From positions 186,001 to 250,000 of the forward strand of contig JAIVJZ010000040.1 of the NCBI GenBank assembly GCA_020199775.1: a DNA stretch of 64,000 nucleotides, read 5' to 3'. The translations under genes were made by a program, and so were the position numbers. Numbering within the stretch: the first letter of the stretch is position 1; the number at the start of each line of letters is the position of its first letter. The notes beneath the pieces were generated by a model that worked only from the letters and a program-made list of their open reading frames with translations, did no database searches and was not told the DNA's origin. The DNA comes from Acidobacteriota bacterium (GTDB lineage: Bacteria > Acidobacteriota > Blastocatellia > Pyrinomonadales > Pyrinomonadaceae). This document shows, piece by piece, positions 26,701 through 33,800 of this stretch.

Positions 26701-28719
26701 GCCGCCGCGCGCCGTGCTGATTATGGCGGTGCCGTTGGCGCGCCCGTTCAGGGCTTCGGCGGTGAAATTGTTGAGTTGGATTTCGCTGTTGGTGGCGACC
26801 ACGTTGCTTCGCGCCGCGCCGAGCGCGATGTCGCCGAGCACGCCGCCGCCGAGACTCAAATCCGCGCTCGCGCGGTAGCGACCCGAAGGCTCAAGCACGA
26901 ACGCGGGGCGCGCGAGTCGCACGTTCTCGGCGCGGCCGTTCGTCGCGCCGTTTCTGAAGGCGACCGTGCCCGCGTTGATGTCGCCCGAAGACCCTTCGAC
27001 GCGCCCGTTGTCCTGAATGGAGAGGCGCACGCCCGCGATGTTGATACTGCCGAGCGTCGCGCCCGCGGCCGTCGCGCCGCGCACGACGACGCTGCGCGCG
27101 AGAATGTTCGTCACACCGTTCTGCCCCGTCGCCGTGATGCCGCTGGCCGTGACGCCGCCCAGGCGCGCGCCCTTTGTCGTCAACGCGCCCGCGTTGACGG
27201 TCGCCGCCGAGCCCGTGAACTCACGCCCGTCTTCCGACGCGTTGAAGCGCACGTCCGCGCCTTGCGCGCCCGCGACCGTCACGTCCGGGGTTTTGATGTT
27301 GCCCGCCGCGACGCGCGGCAAGTTGCCGCTGATGCGGCCGTCGCGGTATTCGGCGGCGGCGTCGCTCAGGATCAGGTTGGCTATCGAAGTCGCGCCGGAG
27401 CGGGCGGCGGCGGCGCGGAGTTCGCCGAGGAAACGGAAGTCGCTGCCCGTGCCCATGACGCCGCCGCGAATCTGGATGAGATTCAGAGTGAAGTCGCCCG
27501 CCGTCAGCATCTCGGCCACGGCGCGGCCTTGCGCCTCGTAGTTCTCCACGCCCTGCGCCGTGCCGCGCGCCGTCGCGTTCAAACCCTTCAGGCGAATGTT
27601 CCCGGCGGCAAGCGCGTCCGATTGAACCTGTCCGTCAACCTGAAACTTGTCGCCCTCGCCAGAGACCGTGCCCTCGAACTTGCCCGCGCCGCGCAAGGGC
27701 GTCGCCGTCTGCAAAGTGTTCGAGATTTGCGTCAGATCGACGGTCGAAGCGACCTTCAACTGGTAACGCAGGTTGCGCCAGTCGTCCATCGTGCCTTCGA
27801 GGCGGGCTTCGGCGACGGGCGAGCGCAAGGTCAATTCCTGAATCTCGGCGCGCGTCTGGTTGATGCGCGCGCGGGCTTCGATGTCGATTTTGTCTATCGG
27901 CTTGCCGTCGTAGGTGAAAGTGGAATCGGAGAGCGCGACCCAGACGCGGTTCATGCGGCTCTCGGCGGGCGCGTTCGGGTCGTCGGGTTCAATGGTCGCG
28001 CGCAGGTTTCGCGCCTCGCCCGCGATCTCGTGCCGCTCGTCGCCGTAGTGGACGACGCCGTTCCTGAGTTCGATCCGCGCAGTGGAGTAAGAGAAGTTGA
28101 TGCGCTGATTTTCGGCGGGCGGCGGGAGCCGGATGTTGCGGAAGTTAGAACGCCCCTCTTCGTCGAACTTGACCCACGCTTCGAGTCCTTCGATCTGCAA
28201 CGATTCGAGATTGATGTTGCGCCGCAGGTTGAGCGCGTACATGTCTTCGATGCGAATGGTGGCGAGCACGCGTTCGACGCGGCCGAGTTTCTCGCCCGTC
28301 GTCCCGTCGTAGAGATCGAGACCCTGCATCTCGACCGTGCGCGGCCCGAACTTGGTGTGAAACTCCCTGATCTCGGCGCGGATATTGTACTCCCTGAGCG
28401 TCGAGACGATCTGCCGCGCGATCAAATCATCGACGCGACCCGTCCGGTAGAGGAGGAACGCGAGGACGACGATGAGCAGGACGAGGGCGACGGCGCCCAC
28501 GGCCGCAATCGTGGCGTTGCGCCGATTGACGTAGCGACGCCAGCGGCGACGCTCGGCCGGAGTTGCGTTGGCCGGAGGCTCGCCGTCGCCCGCATCGCCG
28601 GGCGCGCTCGTCGCCGCCGCCGCGACGCCTTCGTCGCCGTGCGGCGGCGGGGGCGCAGTAGTTTCGTCTGTCTCAGGTGATGACCCGGTGGAACGTTCGT
28701 CCCTGTCGTCAACAGGCAT
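23716..28719 (-). CDS. tamB: TamB/translocation and assembly module domain protein (AsmA/DUF490-like)
   Basis: 1667 residues. A polar Thr/Pro-rich cytoplasmic N-terminus (about 65 residues) precedes one TM helix (AVGAVALVLLIVVLAFLLY). A very long periplasmic beta-repeat region follows with many strands of the VTAKGTIDTETQAFNV type, as in the beta-taco groove of AsmA-like proteins. The C-terminal DUF490/TamB domain contains RGTLNFRNDRYELTRAFIDL, DPILSIQAEAEIKGYRVIV, and the ending SFEIRFRKRF with terminal Phe. Such proteins span the periplasm and help lipid or protein transport to the outer membrane with a BamA/TamA partner, which is the next gene downstream. Confidence 0.9.
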   Translation of the reverse strand: MPVDDRDERSTGSSPETDETTAPPPPHGDEGVAAAATSAPGDAGDGEPPANATPAERRRWRRYVNRRNATIAAVGAVALVLLIVVLAFLLYRTGRVDDLIARQIVSTLREYNIRAEIREFHTKFGPRTVEMQGLDLYDGTTGEKLGRVERVLATIRIEDMYALNLRRNINLESLQIEGLEAWVKFDEEGRSNFRNIRLPPPAENQRINFSYSTARIELRNGVVHYGDERHEIAGEARNLRATIEPDDPNAPAESRMNRVWVALSDSTFTYDGKPIDKIDIEARARINQTRAEIQELTLRSPVAEARLEGTMDDWRNLRYQLKVASTVDLTQISNTLQTATPLRGAGKFEGTVSGEGDKFQVDGQVQSDALAAGNIRLKGLNATARGTAQGVENYEAQGRAVAEMLTAGDFTLNLIQIRGGVMGTGSDFRFLGELRAAAARSGATSIANLILSDAAAEYRDGRISGNLPRVAAGNIKTPDVTVAGAQGADVRFNASEDGREFTGSAATVNAGALTTKGARLGGVTASGITATGQNGVTNILARSVVVRGATAAGATLGSINIAGVRLSIQDNGRVEGSSGDINAGTVAFRNGATNGRAENVRLARPAFVLEPSGRYRASADLSLGGGVLGDIALGAARSNVVATNSEIQLNNFTAEALNGRANGTAIISTARGGASRVNAAFEGLDVGGLLAILTGRAVPIAGAATGTVNLTMPGTNFEAASGTLNAQFAGETGSEANGRTPLTGELALVANRGQFRLDRANLRTGASELTAAGDFSFKGDSNLNVKLASSDAAELQRVLVASNLIPALEESLTNSGVGLAGRLDFEGTIRGALDAPQVSGRFALGTLLANGHDLGSLTASVETNATEVRVPDGRLVQRDGGNAQFALVYPLDGSNNGSLDATLERIDIGSLLAALPTARQPSFNSQLATVGPTSGRVSVRGIPAALSGSADIRSGPGQINGEPFDEIAARATFSGTTVTLENLDARFRAGRVTAKGTIDTETQAFNVQAQGAGVSLGALAGLAGGASPQVSGTADFTATATGVFSDPRSFNVQIDGQGRDVMINGQSAGTLALVGRTENQKFNLQLTTGILGQPQVVNATVDLASAGLTTTVETALTNQDLTQLFATLLPNSNVRVTGRATGTLRASGELFGENAEGERAFSFNALRGKAEFSQLVFQIADVQLVAADPLVVQFSPNEIVFDKTQFTGPGTNIVFGGSAALGAGGRQNFTITGDLNLRVLNGISPNIFLAGTSNLEVRVAGSFEDPRLTGTASVAGASFSTLLTDERLTVQNINGSVRFTADRAQIDSLTGTLGGGRVGVTGGALLAGFSPTDFRFNVRAENVTVPLPQDIRATADANLVLQGRAQAQLLSLSGLVNLRRAEYTEDIELADFINRRREATISEGGGEGGGFGANLLLDLRVEGRDALVVRNNLADIVGSVNLHVRGTAEEPIVGGRITVARGTLNFRNDRYELTRAFIDLPPRADADPILSIQAEAEIKGYRVIVSLTGPLSSPNAVVRSDPALPQSDVVALITTGDLNRSEEGGATLAQTGFGTATSLLTDTLINNPVQKATDKLFGLNRFEIDPLIAGRGGASPTARLTVGRQINRNLSLTYSTNVTTDQNQVLALEYRVSDRLSFIAQYEQGATNTFRSANDNFSFEIRFRKRF

Positions 28720-28724
28720 AATAA

Positions 28725-28803
28725 AAGTTTCAGGTTTCAGGTTACAAGTTTCAGGACTGAGGTTCGGGGTTCTTAAACTTGAAACCTGAAACCTGAAACT
28801 TGA
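28725..28803. repeat. Period-7 hairpin, family C (GTTTCAG), copy 1
   Basis: Left arm 28725-28755 (GTTTCAG, GTTTCAG, GTTACAA, GTTTCAG) and inverted arm 28772-28803 around a short loop. It lies immediately upstream of the tamB start on the minus strand. Confidence 0.88.
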
Positions 28804-28824
28804 GACTGCCGCTTTAAAGATGAA

Positions 28825-28980
28825 GTGTGAACGCGGAACGATGAAATTGGGCTGATGGGAGTTGCCCGTCGGACGTTGTTCAAACCCTTTCCTTGATAAC
28901 TGGTGCGTGAATCACTAAACAACGGACGGCCAACCGCGGACGGCGAGAAGGCGCTCCTTCATCGTTCCGCGTTCGACGTT
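28825..28980. repeat. Period-7 hairpin, family B copy 2, with inner family G-like arms
   Basis: Outer arms 28825-28845 and 28958-28980 (GAACGCGGAACGATGAA and its inverse). The 110-base interval contains an inner imperfect inverted pair of the CGGACGTTGTT/AACAACGGACG type (about 28867-28885 and 28917-28935). The ribBA stop (28959) is in the right outer arm, so RibBA ends in repeat-encoded SNAER. Confidence 0.75.
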
Positions 28981-30119
28981 TCTTTCGCCGGTGAACCGAG
29001 CGGCACGTGGCCGACGACTTCGAGTTCGAAGCCTTCGAGCGCGGTCACTTTGGGCGGGTGGTTCGTCAAGAGATTGATGCGGCGCAGACCCAACTCGTGC
29101 AGGATTTGCGCGCCGACGCCGTAGTCGCGGTTCGCGCCGTAACCCGTCTCGACGCTCGCCTCCTCGAAGGTCAGCCCGCGCTCGTGCATCAGGGCGTAGG
29201 TGCGGAGTTGGTGAATGAGGTCGAGGCCGTGCTGGTGCTGCTTCAAATAGAGCACGACGCCGCGCCCTGCGGCGGCGATCTTTTCCAACGCCGTGTGCAA
29301 CTGGAAATTCGTGTCGTCCATCAGCGAGCCGAACACGTCGCCCGTGATGTTGGCCGTGTGGACGCGCACCAGCACCGGCTCTCCGGTCTCGACTTCGCCC
29401 ATCACCATCGCCAGATGCACTTCCGAGTTCATCACGTTCTCGAAGGCGACGGCGCGGAAGCGGCCGTAGACGGTCTTGATCTCGGCCTCGGCGGCGCGGC
29501 GCACGAGCGTCTCCTTCCGCATGCGATAGCGCACGAGGTCGGCCACGGAGATGATCTTCAAGTTGTGCGCGCGCGCGAACTCGCGCAGTTCGGGCAGGCG
29601 CGCCATCGTCCCGTCGGGGTTCATGATCTCGCAGATCACGCCCGCCGGGTAGAGACCGGCGATGCGCGCCATGTCGACGCTCGCCTCGGTCTGGCCGGGG
29701 CGCACGAGCACGCCCCCTTTGCGCGCGCGCAGCGGGAAGATGTGGCCGGGGCGCGCGAGGTCTGACGGCCGGGTCTTCGGATCGACGGCGGTCAAGATCG
29801 TGGTCGCGCGGTCGGCGGCGGAGATGCCGGTGGTCACGCCCCGTCTAGCCTCGATGGAGACGGTGAAGGCCGTGCCGAGAAAAGAGGTGTTGTCGGCGAC
29901 CTGCATCGTGAGGTGCAGTTCGTCGCAGCGTTCCTCGGTCAGGGGCATGCAGATCAGGCCGCGCGCGTGCGTCGCCATGAAGTTGACGATCTCGGGCGTC
30001 ACCTTTTCGGCGGCGCAGACGAGGTCTCCCTCGTTCTCGCGATCCTCGTCGTCCACGATGATCACCATGCGGCCATCGCGAATGTCTGCGGCAGCTTCTT
30101 CAATGGAGGAAAAAGGCAT
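28959..30119 (-). CDS. ribBA: RibBA-type protein: DHBP synthase with degenerate GTP cyclohydrolase II domain
   Basis: 386 residues. The N-terminal 3,4-dihydroxy-2-butanone 4-phosphate synthase half (about 1-200) is complete: [44 protein letters not shown]. The C-terminal half has the cyclohydrolase II fold but not its active site. The usual SEC...RCDCG zinc cysteines are replaced in [14 protein letters not shown] and [12 protein letters not shown], and the RQEGRGIG loop reads KQHQHGLDL. So ribulose-5-phosphate to DHBP activity is expected, GTP ring opening is not. A separate RibA would have to exist elsewhere. The last residues are encoded by a heptamer hairpin. Riboflavin synthase lies upstream beyond the inserted element. 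Confidence 0.9.
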   Translation of the reverse strand: MPFSSIEEAAADIRDGRMVIIVDDEDRENEGDLVCAAEKVTPEIVNFMATHARGLICMPLTEERCDELHLTMQVADNTSFLGTAFTVSIEARRGVTTGISAADRATTILTAVDPKTRPSDLARPGHIFPLRARKGGVLVRPGQTEASVDMARIAGLYPAGVICEIMNPDGTMARLPELREFARAHNLKIISVADLVRYRMRKETLVRRAAEAEIKTVYGRFRAVAFENVMNSEVHLAMVMGEVETGEPVLVRVHTANITGDVFGSLMDDTNFQLHTALEKIAAAGRGVVLYLKQHQHGLDLIHQLRTYALMHERGLTFEEASVETGYGANRDYGVGAQILHELGLRRINLLTNHPPKVTALEGFELEVVGHVPLGSPAKETSNAER

Positions 30120-30357
30120 CGAAAGTCCTATCGGGCAACTGGATTATCGGGGGGAGCGTTGTACCGTCGTTCATGTTACCCGAAAGCCGTCATTTTTGCG
30201 ACTCACGATGCTATTGCCAGCCTGATGCCCCGCGGGAATCTACGGGAAAGCGAGGAAGGACGGCCGAGACGCAATCGTCGAGACGCCGCGCGGCCGCGTC
30301 AGTTGATAGAGATTTCCGGCGACCTTAGAGCGTGGCGACCCGCAATTGGACGGCTCA
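30120..30357. other. Intergenic leader of ribBA; no gene or riboswitch seen
   Basis: With the insertion element to its right, this forms a gene-free stretch of over 300 bases. It is the presumed 5' leader and promoter region of ribBA on the minus strand. I looked for the conserved boxes of an FMN riboswitch and did not find them, and saw no tRNA-like structure or convincing short ORF. Confidence 0.5.
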
Positions 30358-30365
30358 CACGCTTC
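30358..30365. repeat. Target-site duplication, left copy
   Basis: CACGCTTC directly abuts the left terminal inverted repeat of the insertion element and is identical to 31716-31723. The ninth base differs (A versus G), so the duplication is exactly 8 bp. Confidence 0.9.
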
Positions 30366-30388
30366 GGTAGTGAGGTAATAGTGTGTTG
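30366..30388 (+). repeat. Left terminal inverted repeat of the insertion element
   Basis: 23 bp beginning GGTAGTGAGGTAATA. It is the inverse of 31693-31715 except at 30373. Confidence 0.9.
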
Positions 30389-30405
30389 CTCACGAAATAA
30401 ATCTT

Positions 30406-30446
30406 GGGTCATGACTAGATAGCGATAGGTGATCTAATCATGACCC
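30406..30446. repeat. 15-bp inverted repeat inside the element
   Basis: GGGTCATGACTAGAT (30406-30420) pairs with 30432-30446 with one mismatch and an 11-base loop. It ends exactly at the ATG of the transposase remnant and could be a regulatory hairpin or the scar of the internal deletion. Confidence 0.7.
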
Positions 30447-30641
30447 ATGCGGAGAATGACGAGACTGACAAACGGCTTTAGTAAGAAGTGGGATAACTTG
30501 CGGGGTGCGCTCGCGTTGAATTTCGCGTATTATAACTTCTGCCGCATCCATAAGACCTTACGTTGCACCCCTGCAATGGAAGCGGGAATCACCAACCACA
30601 TTTGGGAATTAGCAGAGTTATTTAACTATAAGGAGGCGTAG
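30447..30641 (+). pseudogene. Transposase remnant, C-terminal part, IS1-like
   Basis: 64 codons: MRRMTRLTNGFSKKWDNL, then a segment with YYNFCRIHKTLRCTPAMEAG and a WELAEL tail. This is the C-terminal end common to IS1-like DDE transposases. An in-frame TGA lies two codons before the ATG, and the DDE catalytic residues would all be upstream, so it cannot be an active transposase. Its last codons contain the SD (AAGGAGG, 30631-30637) of the next gene, and its TAG ends two bases before that gene's ATG. The fragment may be kept because its translation feeds the cargo gene. Confidence 0.85.
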
Positions 30642-30643
30642 CA

Positions 30644-31327
30644 ATGAGCCGCGAAGAGTTGTTGGCATGGGGTGGTATTATACTCGGCTTGCCGGGTTTC
30701 CTAGCTTATTTCGTTTCGCCGTATGCTGGAGTTGCAGCTTTGTGCCTCGCTCTTTTGGCTGTATTTATCTGGTATCAAAGGCAAGGCAATCTATCAGAGT
30801 TTACTGTTCTTGAGATTGAAAAGACATTAACCATCAATACGAGGGATGGTAGTAGAGCCACTTTGCAACGCTCCCAAACTGCGAGATCAAACCATAAAGG
30901 TATTACTGAGTTTTGGTGTCGGAACATTAGCTCCGATGGCTCAATAACCAATATCCGCATTGATGGCGATCCGCCACATATCCAAAAGACAGAGGCGGGC
31001 GATATTCAGGTCTGCAAGCGCTTTCAGCCAGCCTTGTCTAAGGGGCAGAAGTTCAACACCGTGCTCACTTATGATTTGCTTGATTCATTTTCAAATCCGT
31101 CTGAGGGGTTAATACATGTGGTTGAGGCTCCGACCAAGCGCTTGCGGTTAATTGTTATTCTCCCGCATGGTAAGCCTGCGCGTAATGTGAGGGCTAGTTT
31201 ACGGTACGGTGGAAATCCGCACATGAATCTTCCAACACCGCACGCTTCAAACAATGGACTCAGAATGGAGATGACTGTTAATAAGCCTGTACTTGGTGCT
31301 GAATACTGCATTGATTGGGATTGGTAA
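30644..31327 (+). CDS. Cargo protein: two N-terminal TM helices plus beta-rich domain, unknown
   Basis: 227 residues. Two hydrophobic helices at about residues 8-27 and 29-44 (WGGIILGLPGFLAYFV and VAALCLALLAVFIWY). A soluble, mostly beta domain follows (FTVLEIEKTLTINT, IQVCKRFQPALSKGQKFNTV, KRLRLIVILPHG) and ends ...AEYCIDWDW. No family was recognised. The 2TM-plus-beta layout resembles that of membrane effectors in bacterial defence systems such as Cap15-like proteins, but this is an architectural analogy only. An ideal SD overlaps the end of the transposase remnant, so translation is probably coupled. It is AT-richer than the chromosome and followed by a 16-bp hairpin. Confidence 0.75.
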   Translation: MSREELLAWGGIILGLPGFLAYFVSPYAGVAALCLALLAVFIWYQRQGNLSEFTVLEIEKTLTINTRDGSRATLQRSQTARSNHKGITEFWCRNISSDGSITNIRIDGDPPHIQKTEAGDIQVCKRFQPALSKGQKFNTVLTYDLLDSFSNPSEGLIHVVEAPTKRLRLIVILPHGKPARNVRASLRYGGNPHMNLPTPHASNNGLRMEMTVNKPVLGAEYCIDWDW

Positions 31328-31330
31328 AAG

Positions 31331-31367
31331 CAAGAGGGCGCGCGTTGGTAAAACGCGCGCCCTCTTG
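31331..31367. terminator. Bidirectional hairpin terminator inside the element
   Basis: Perfect 16-bp stem (31331-31346 with 31352-31367) and a 5-base loop. On the minus strand it is followed by CTTTT, which suits termination of the 19-codon ORF transcript. It also closes the cargo gene on the plus strand. Confidence 0.85.
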
Positions 31368-31387
31368 GAGGAAAGATTAATATACCC

Positions 31388-31447
31388 TTATTTCAGGCCA
31401 CCCTTAGTAGCCATCCTGCATCCACCTTTAGTTGCCATGTTTAACAT
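31388..31447 (-). CDS. 19-residue peptide with MATKGG duplication
   Basis: Too short for ordinary gene finding. The ORF reads [28 protein letters not shown] lies 6 bases before the ATG. A promoter-like TTGACT (31492-31497) and AATTAT (31468-31473) with 18-base spacing lie just upstream, and a terminator hairpin follows 20 bases after the stop. The two MATKGG units differ at three third-codon positions without changing the amino acids (GCA/GCT, AAA/AAG, GGA/GGC), which is what selection on the peptide would give. It could be a signal, toxin or modified-peptide precursor; no modifying enzyme is nearby. Convergent with the cargo gene. Confidence 0.5.
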   Translation of the reverse strand: MLNMATKGGCRMATKGGLK

Positions 31448-31467
31448 CTTTATCCTCCTCCCAAACG

Positions 31468-31512
31468 ATAATTGCATTTGCAACGCTCGCTAGTCAAGGG
31501 AAATTATTTCCC
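31468..31512 (-). promoter_or_regulatory. Promoter and palindrome upstream of the 19-residue peptide
   Basis: Reading on the minus strand: perfect palindrome GGGAAATTATTTCCC (31498-31512), then TTGACT (31492-31497), 18 bases, and AATTAT (31468-31473). The palindrome touches the -35 box and could be an operator. Confidence 0.45.
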
Positions 31513-31692
31513 TCTCATTCCACATTCATTAGACGCAAAAAGGGGGCAGTTTGTTGCATAAACATCTGCCGTACGGCCATTCACACCCCTTGTATATGTC
31601 CAATAGGGGCACTATACCGTAAAGCTCAAACTAAAACAACCAAAAGAAGCTAATGCAAATTAAATGCAATAAACACTAGCGGCTTGGTCTAA

Positions 31693-31715
31693 CAACACAC
31701 TATTACCCCACTACC
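31693..31715 (-). repeat. Right terminal inverted repeat of the insertion element
   Basis: Read on the minus strand it begins GGTAGTGGGGTAATA and matches the left end over 23 bp with one mismatch. Confidence 0.9.
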
Positions 31716-31723
31716 CACGCTTC
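31716..31723. repeat. Target-site duplication, right copy
   Basis: CACGCTTC, identical to 30358-30365, four bases before the riboflavin synthase stop codon. Confidence 0.9.
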
Positions 31724-31726
31724 GCG

Positions 31727-32386
31727 TTACTTGTAACCGAGGTCGGCGAGTTTCTCTAAAGTCAGCCCCGGCGTTTGCGCCGCCGCGCCCGCGCGCCCGC
31801 CGACCGCGAGGATGCGCTCGACATACTTGGCGATGATATCGACCTCAAGGTTGACGGCGTCGCCCGCGCGCAGGTGCGAGAGGTTCGTCAACGCCCACGT
31901 CTTCGGGATGACGGCGATCTCGAAGTAGTCGTCGGAGAGCGCGGCCACCGTCAGGCTGATGCCCTCGACCGTGACCGACCCCTTGAAGACCAGATAGCGC
32001 GCGAGTTCCGGCGGGTACGAGATGCGCACCGTCCACGAGCCGCCGTGCTCCTCGGCCGAGAGGAAACGCCCGCGCCCGTCAACGTGTCCCTGCACGATGT
32101 GGCCGCCGAGTCTGGTGGCGGGCGTCACCGCGCGTTCGAGGTTGACCGGCGATCCGGCGCGCAAGCTCCCCAGAGTCGAACGCTGCAAAGTCTCGCGCGA
32201 CCCGTCGGCCGCGAAACTGTCGCGCCCCACTTCGAGCGCGGTCAGGCACACGCCGTTGACCGAGATGGAATCGCCCTCGCGCGTCCCTTCCGTCACCGTG
32301 CGCGCCTCGACCGTCATGCGCACGCCCTCGCCGCGCCGCTCCACGCCGCGCACGCGCCCCAACTCTTCGATGATACCCGTGAACAT
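31727..32386 (-). CDS. ribE: Riboflavin synthase, alpha chain
   Basis: Dismutates two 6,7-dimethyl-8-ribityllumazine molecules to riboflavin. 219 residues with two homologous lumazine-binding barrels. The N-terminal one starts [12 protein letters not shown] with [12 protein letters not shown], joined by [11 protein letters not shown] to a second with [15 protein letters not shown] and [10 protein letters not shown]. The MFTGIIE start is diagnostic and fixes the ATG at 32386; the open frame upstream is antisense to its neighbour. The insertion element lies 11 bases after the stop, between this gene and ribBA. Lumazine synthase (ribH) and RibD are not in the window. Confidence 0.95.
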   Translation of the reverse strand: MFTGIIEELGRVRGVERRGEGVRMTVEARTVTEGTREGDSISVNGVCLTALEVGRDSFAADGSRETLQRSTLGSLRAGSPVNLERAVTPATRLGGHIVQGHVDGRGRFLSAEEHGGSWTVRISYPPELARYLVFKGSVTVEGISLTVAALSDDYFEIAVIPKTWALTNLSHLRAGDAVNLEVDIIAKYVERILAVGGRAGAAAQTPGLTLEKLADLGYK

Positions 32387-32405
32387 AAATGAGATTTGAC
32401 TGACC

Positions 32406-33011
32406 TTATTCGACAACCGCCAAGTTGATTTTAGTTCCCTTCCGGAGGCCGGAAACTTGTCTCGCGAAGTCGGCCAAGAAGCGGATGCGATCAAACATTG
32501 AAATAGCTTTAAGGGAGACTCCGTTTTCCGACTCTTTTGCGACGAAAGGCGGATACACACTCAAAAGTTGTCCCGGTTTCAACACTCCGCCGTCATTAAG
32601 GAACTGCAATAGCGGCTGGAGCGACAAAAACTCTACGGGGTTCTTCCGCGCGTGCGCCAAAAATACCTCCAGACTCATATCCAAACTTTCTAACTGCCCA
32701 AGTTCGGCGTCCAACTTATGAACAACATTTTGTCTGAGGACAAACTGGTCGCCCAGACAGTCCTGACCGAAAGGAACGTCGCTTTCATGGATGGCCGGAA
32801 AGAGTTTATAAAGAGCGGAATCGCCCGACCAAACATGCCCCAGCGAATGCCAGTCAGGAATTTCAACCGCCCCGCGCAGATGTAGGCCGCCATTGAAAAG
32901 AATGAACCCGTTCGTCCCGAGTAAAAGATGTTGATGCCCCGCGTGCAATTTCTCAAACACTTCATAATCTGAAATGTCAGAGCCTTCGTATGTCAGACCT
33001 TCGTTAATCAT
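32406..33011 (-). CDS. SMI1/KNR4 (SUKH)-like protein
   Basis: 201 residues. Features of the SUKH fold are visible: [19 protein letters not shown] near the middle of the N-terminal half, then [17 protein letters not shown], a [22 protein letters not shown] segment and a C-terminal helix. SUKH proteins often serve as immunity proteins against secreted toxins or nuclease effectors, but many stand alone. No toxin gene is next to it. Codon use is less GC-rich than the neighbouring cmk and ribE, suggesting later acquisition. Start ATG 33011 is 28 bases after cmk. Confidence 0.72.
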   Translation of the reverse strand: MINEGLTYEGSDISDYEVFEKLHAGHQHLLLGTNGFILFNGGLHLRGAVEIPDWHSLGHVWSGDSALYKLFPAIHESDVPFGQDCLGDQFVLRQNVVHKLDAELGQLESLDMSLEVFLAHARKNPVEFLSLQPLLQFLNDGGVLKPGQLLSVYPPFVAKESENGVSLKAISMFDRIRFLADFARQVSGLRKGTKINLAVVE

Positions 33012-33039
33012 CGCAAGTTCCTCCGAGCTTATTGCCTCT

Positions 33040-33717
33040 CTAAGTCACCTGTCTGTCGCGGACGACTTCGAGCATGCGCGCGAAGACCTGTTCGACGGAG
33101 AGTTCGGTGGTGTCTATGACGACGGCGTCTTCGGCGATGCGCAGGGGCGAGTCGGCGCGCGTCGAGTCGCGTTCGTCGCGCGTGTTGATGTCGGCGAGCG
33201 TGTCTTGAAAAGTGAGGTCGGGTTCTCTGGCGTGGTCTTCGTCGAAACGTCGCTTGGCGCGTTCTTCGGGGACGGCGGTGAGGAAAAATTTCACGTCCGC
33301 CTGAGGGAAGACGACCGTGCCGATGTCGCGCCCGTCGAGGACGACCCCCCGCCCGGCCTCGCCCATCTCGCGCTGGCGGCGCACGAGGTCGCGGCGCACG
33401 GCCGGGATCGTGGAGATGACGGAAGAGAGCCGCGTGATCTGCTCCGTGCGAATCTCCGCGGACACGTCGCGCCCGTCGAGCAGGACGCGCAGGGAATCCG
33501 GGTCGCCCGCCAGTTCGATGCGCGCGCGCGTGGCGACCCGCGCCACCTCGTCCGCGTCCACAGCGTTCACGCCCGCCCCGACGACGGCGAGCGCGGCGGC
33601 GCGATACATCGCGCCCGTGTCCACGTAGAGCAGACCGAGTTCGCGCGCGAGCCTGCGCCCGAGCGTTGACTTGCCCGCGCCCGAAGGGCCGTCGATGGCG
33701 ATGATCAAAGGTGTCAT
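33040..33717 (-). CDS. cmk: Cytidylate kinase
   Basis: Phosphorylates CMP and dCMP to the diphosphates. 225 residues with P-loop IAIDGPSGAGKST near the N-terminus, LGLLYVDTGAMYRA (substrate-binding), VVLDGRDIGTVVFPQADVKFFLTA, and a lid-type segment RAKRRFDEDH. Length and motifs match bacterial Cmk. ATG 33717 directly follows a family C hairpin. Probably first gene of a run with the SUKH-like gene and ribE. Confidence 0.95.
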   Translation of the reverse strand: MTPLIIAIDGPSGAGKSTLGRRLARELGLLYVDTGAMYRAAALAVVGAGVNAVDADEVARVATRARIELAGDPDSLRVLLDGRDVSAEIRTEQITRLSSVISTIPAVRRDLVRRQREMGEAGRGVVLDGRDIGTVVFPQADVKFFLTAVPEERAKRRFDEDHAREPDLTFQDTLADINTRDERDSTRADSPLRIAEDAVVIDTTELSVEQVFARMLEVVRDRQVT

Positions 33718-33719
33718 AA

Positions 33720-33800
33720 AAAGTTTCAGGTTTCAGGTTTCAGGTTTCAAGTTTAAGAAGCGAGTAACCTCGGACATTAAACTTGAAACCTGAAACTTAT
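33720..33800. repeat. Period-7 hairpin, family C (GTTTCAG), copy 2
   Basis: Left arm 33720-33754 has four GTTTCAG/GTTTCAA units; right arm 33778-33800 is the inverse. The loop is about 23 bases. It occupies the whole cmk-threonine aldolase gap, and the aldolase stop at 33797 overlaps the right arm. Confidence 0.88.

Larger units (their letters stand above)
30366..31715 (+). mobile_element. Non-autonomous IS1-like element with cargo (1350 bp)
   Basis: Bounded by 23-bp terminal inverted repeats (30366-30388 and 31693-31715, one mismatch) and flanked by a perfect 8-bp direct repeat CACGCTTC (30358-30365, 31716-31723). IS1-family elements duplicate 8-9 bp and have ends starting GGT, which fits. 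Inside are a 64-codon C-terminal transposase remnant without catalytic residues, a coupled 227-residue two-TM protein, a shared hairpin terminator, and a 19-codon ORF on the other strand. The interior is clearly less GC-rich than the flanks. The perfect duplication indicates a fairly recent insertion, presumably driven in trans. It separates riboflavin synthase from ribBA. Confidence 0.9.

Noticed and set aside
30120..30365. FMN riboswitch upstream of ribBA
   Set aside because: The conserved riboswitch boxes (for example the GGGGCAGGGTGAAATTCCC-type start) are not present on the minus strand.
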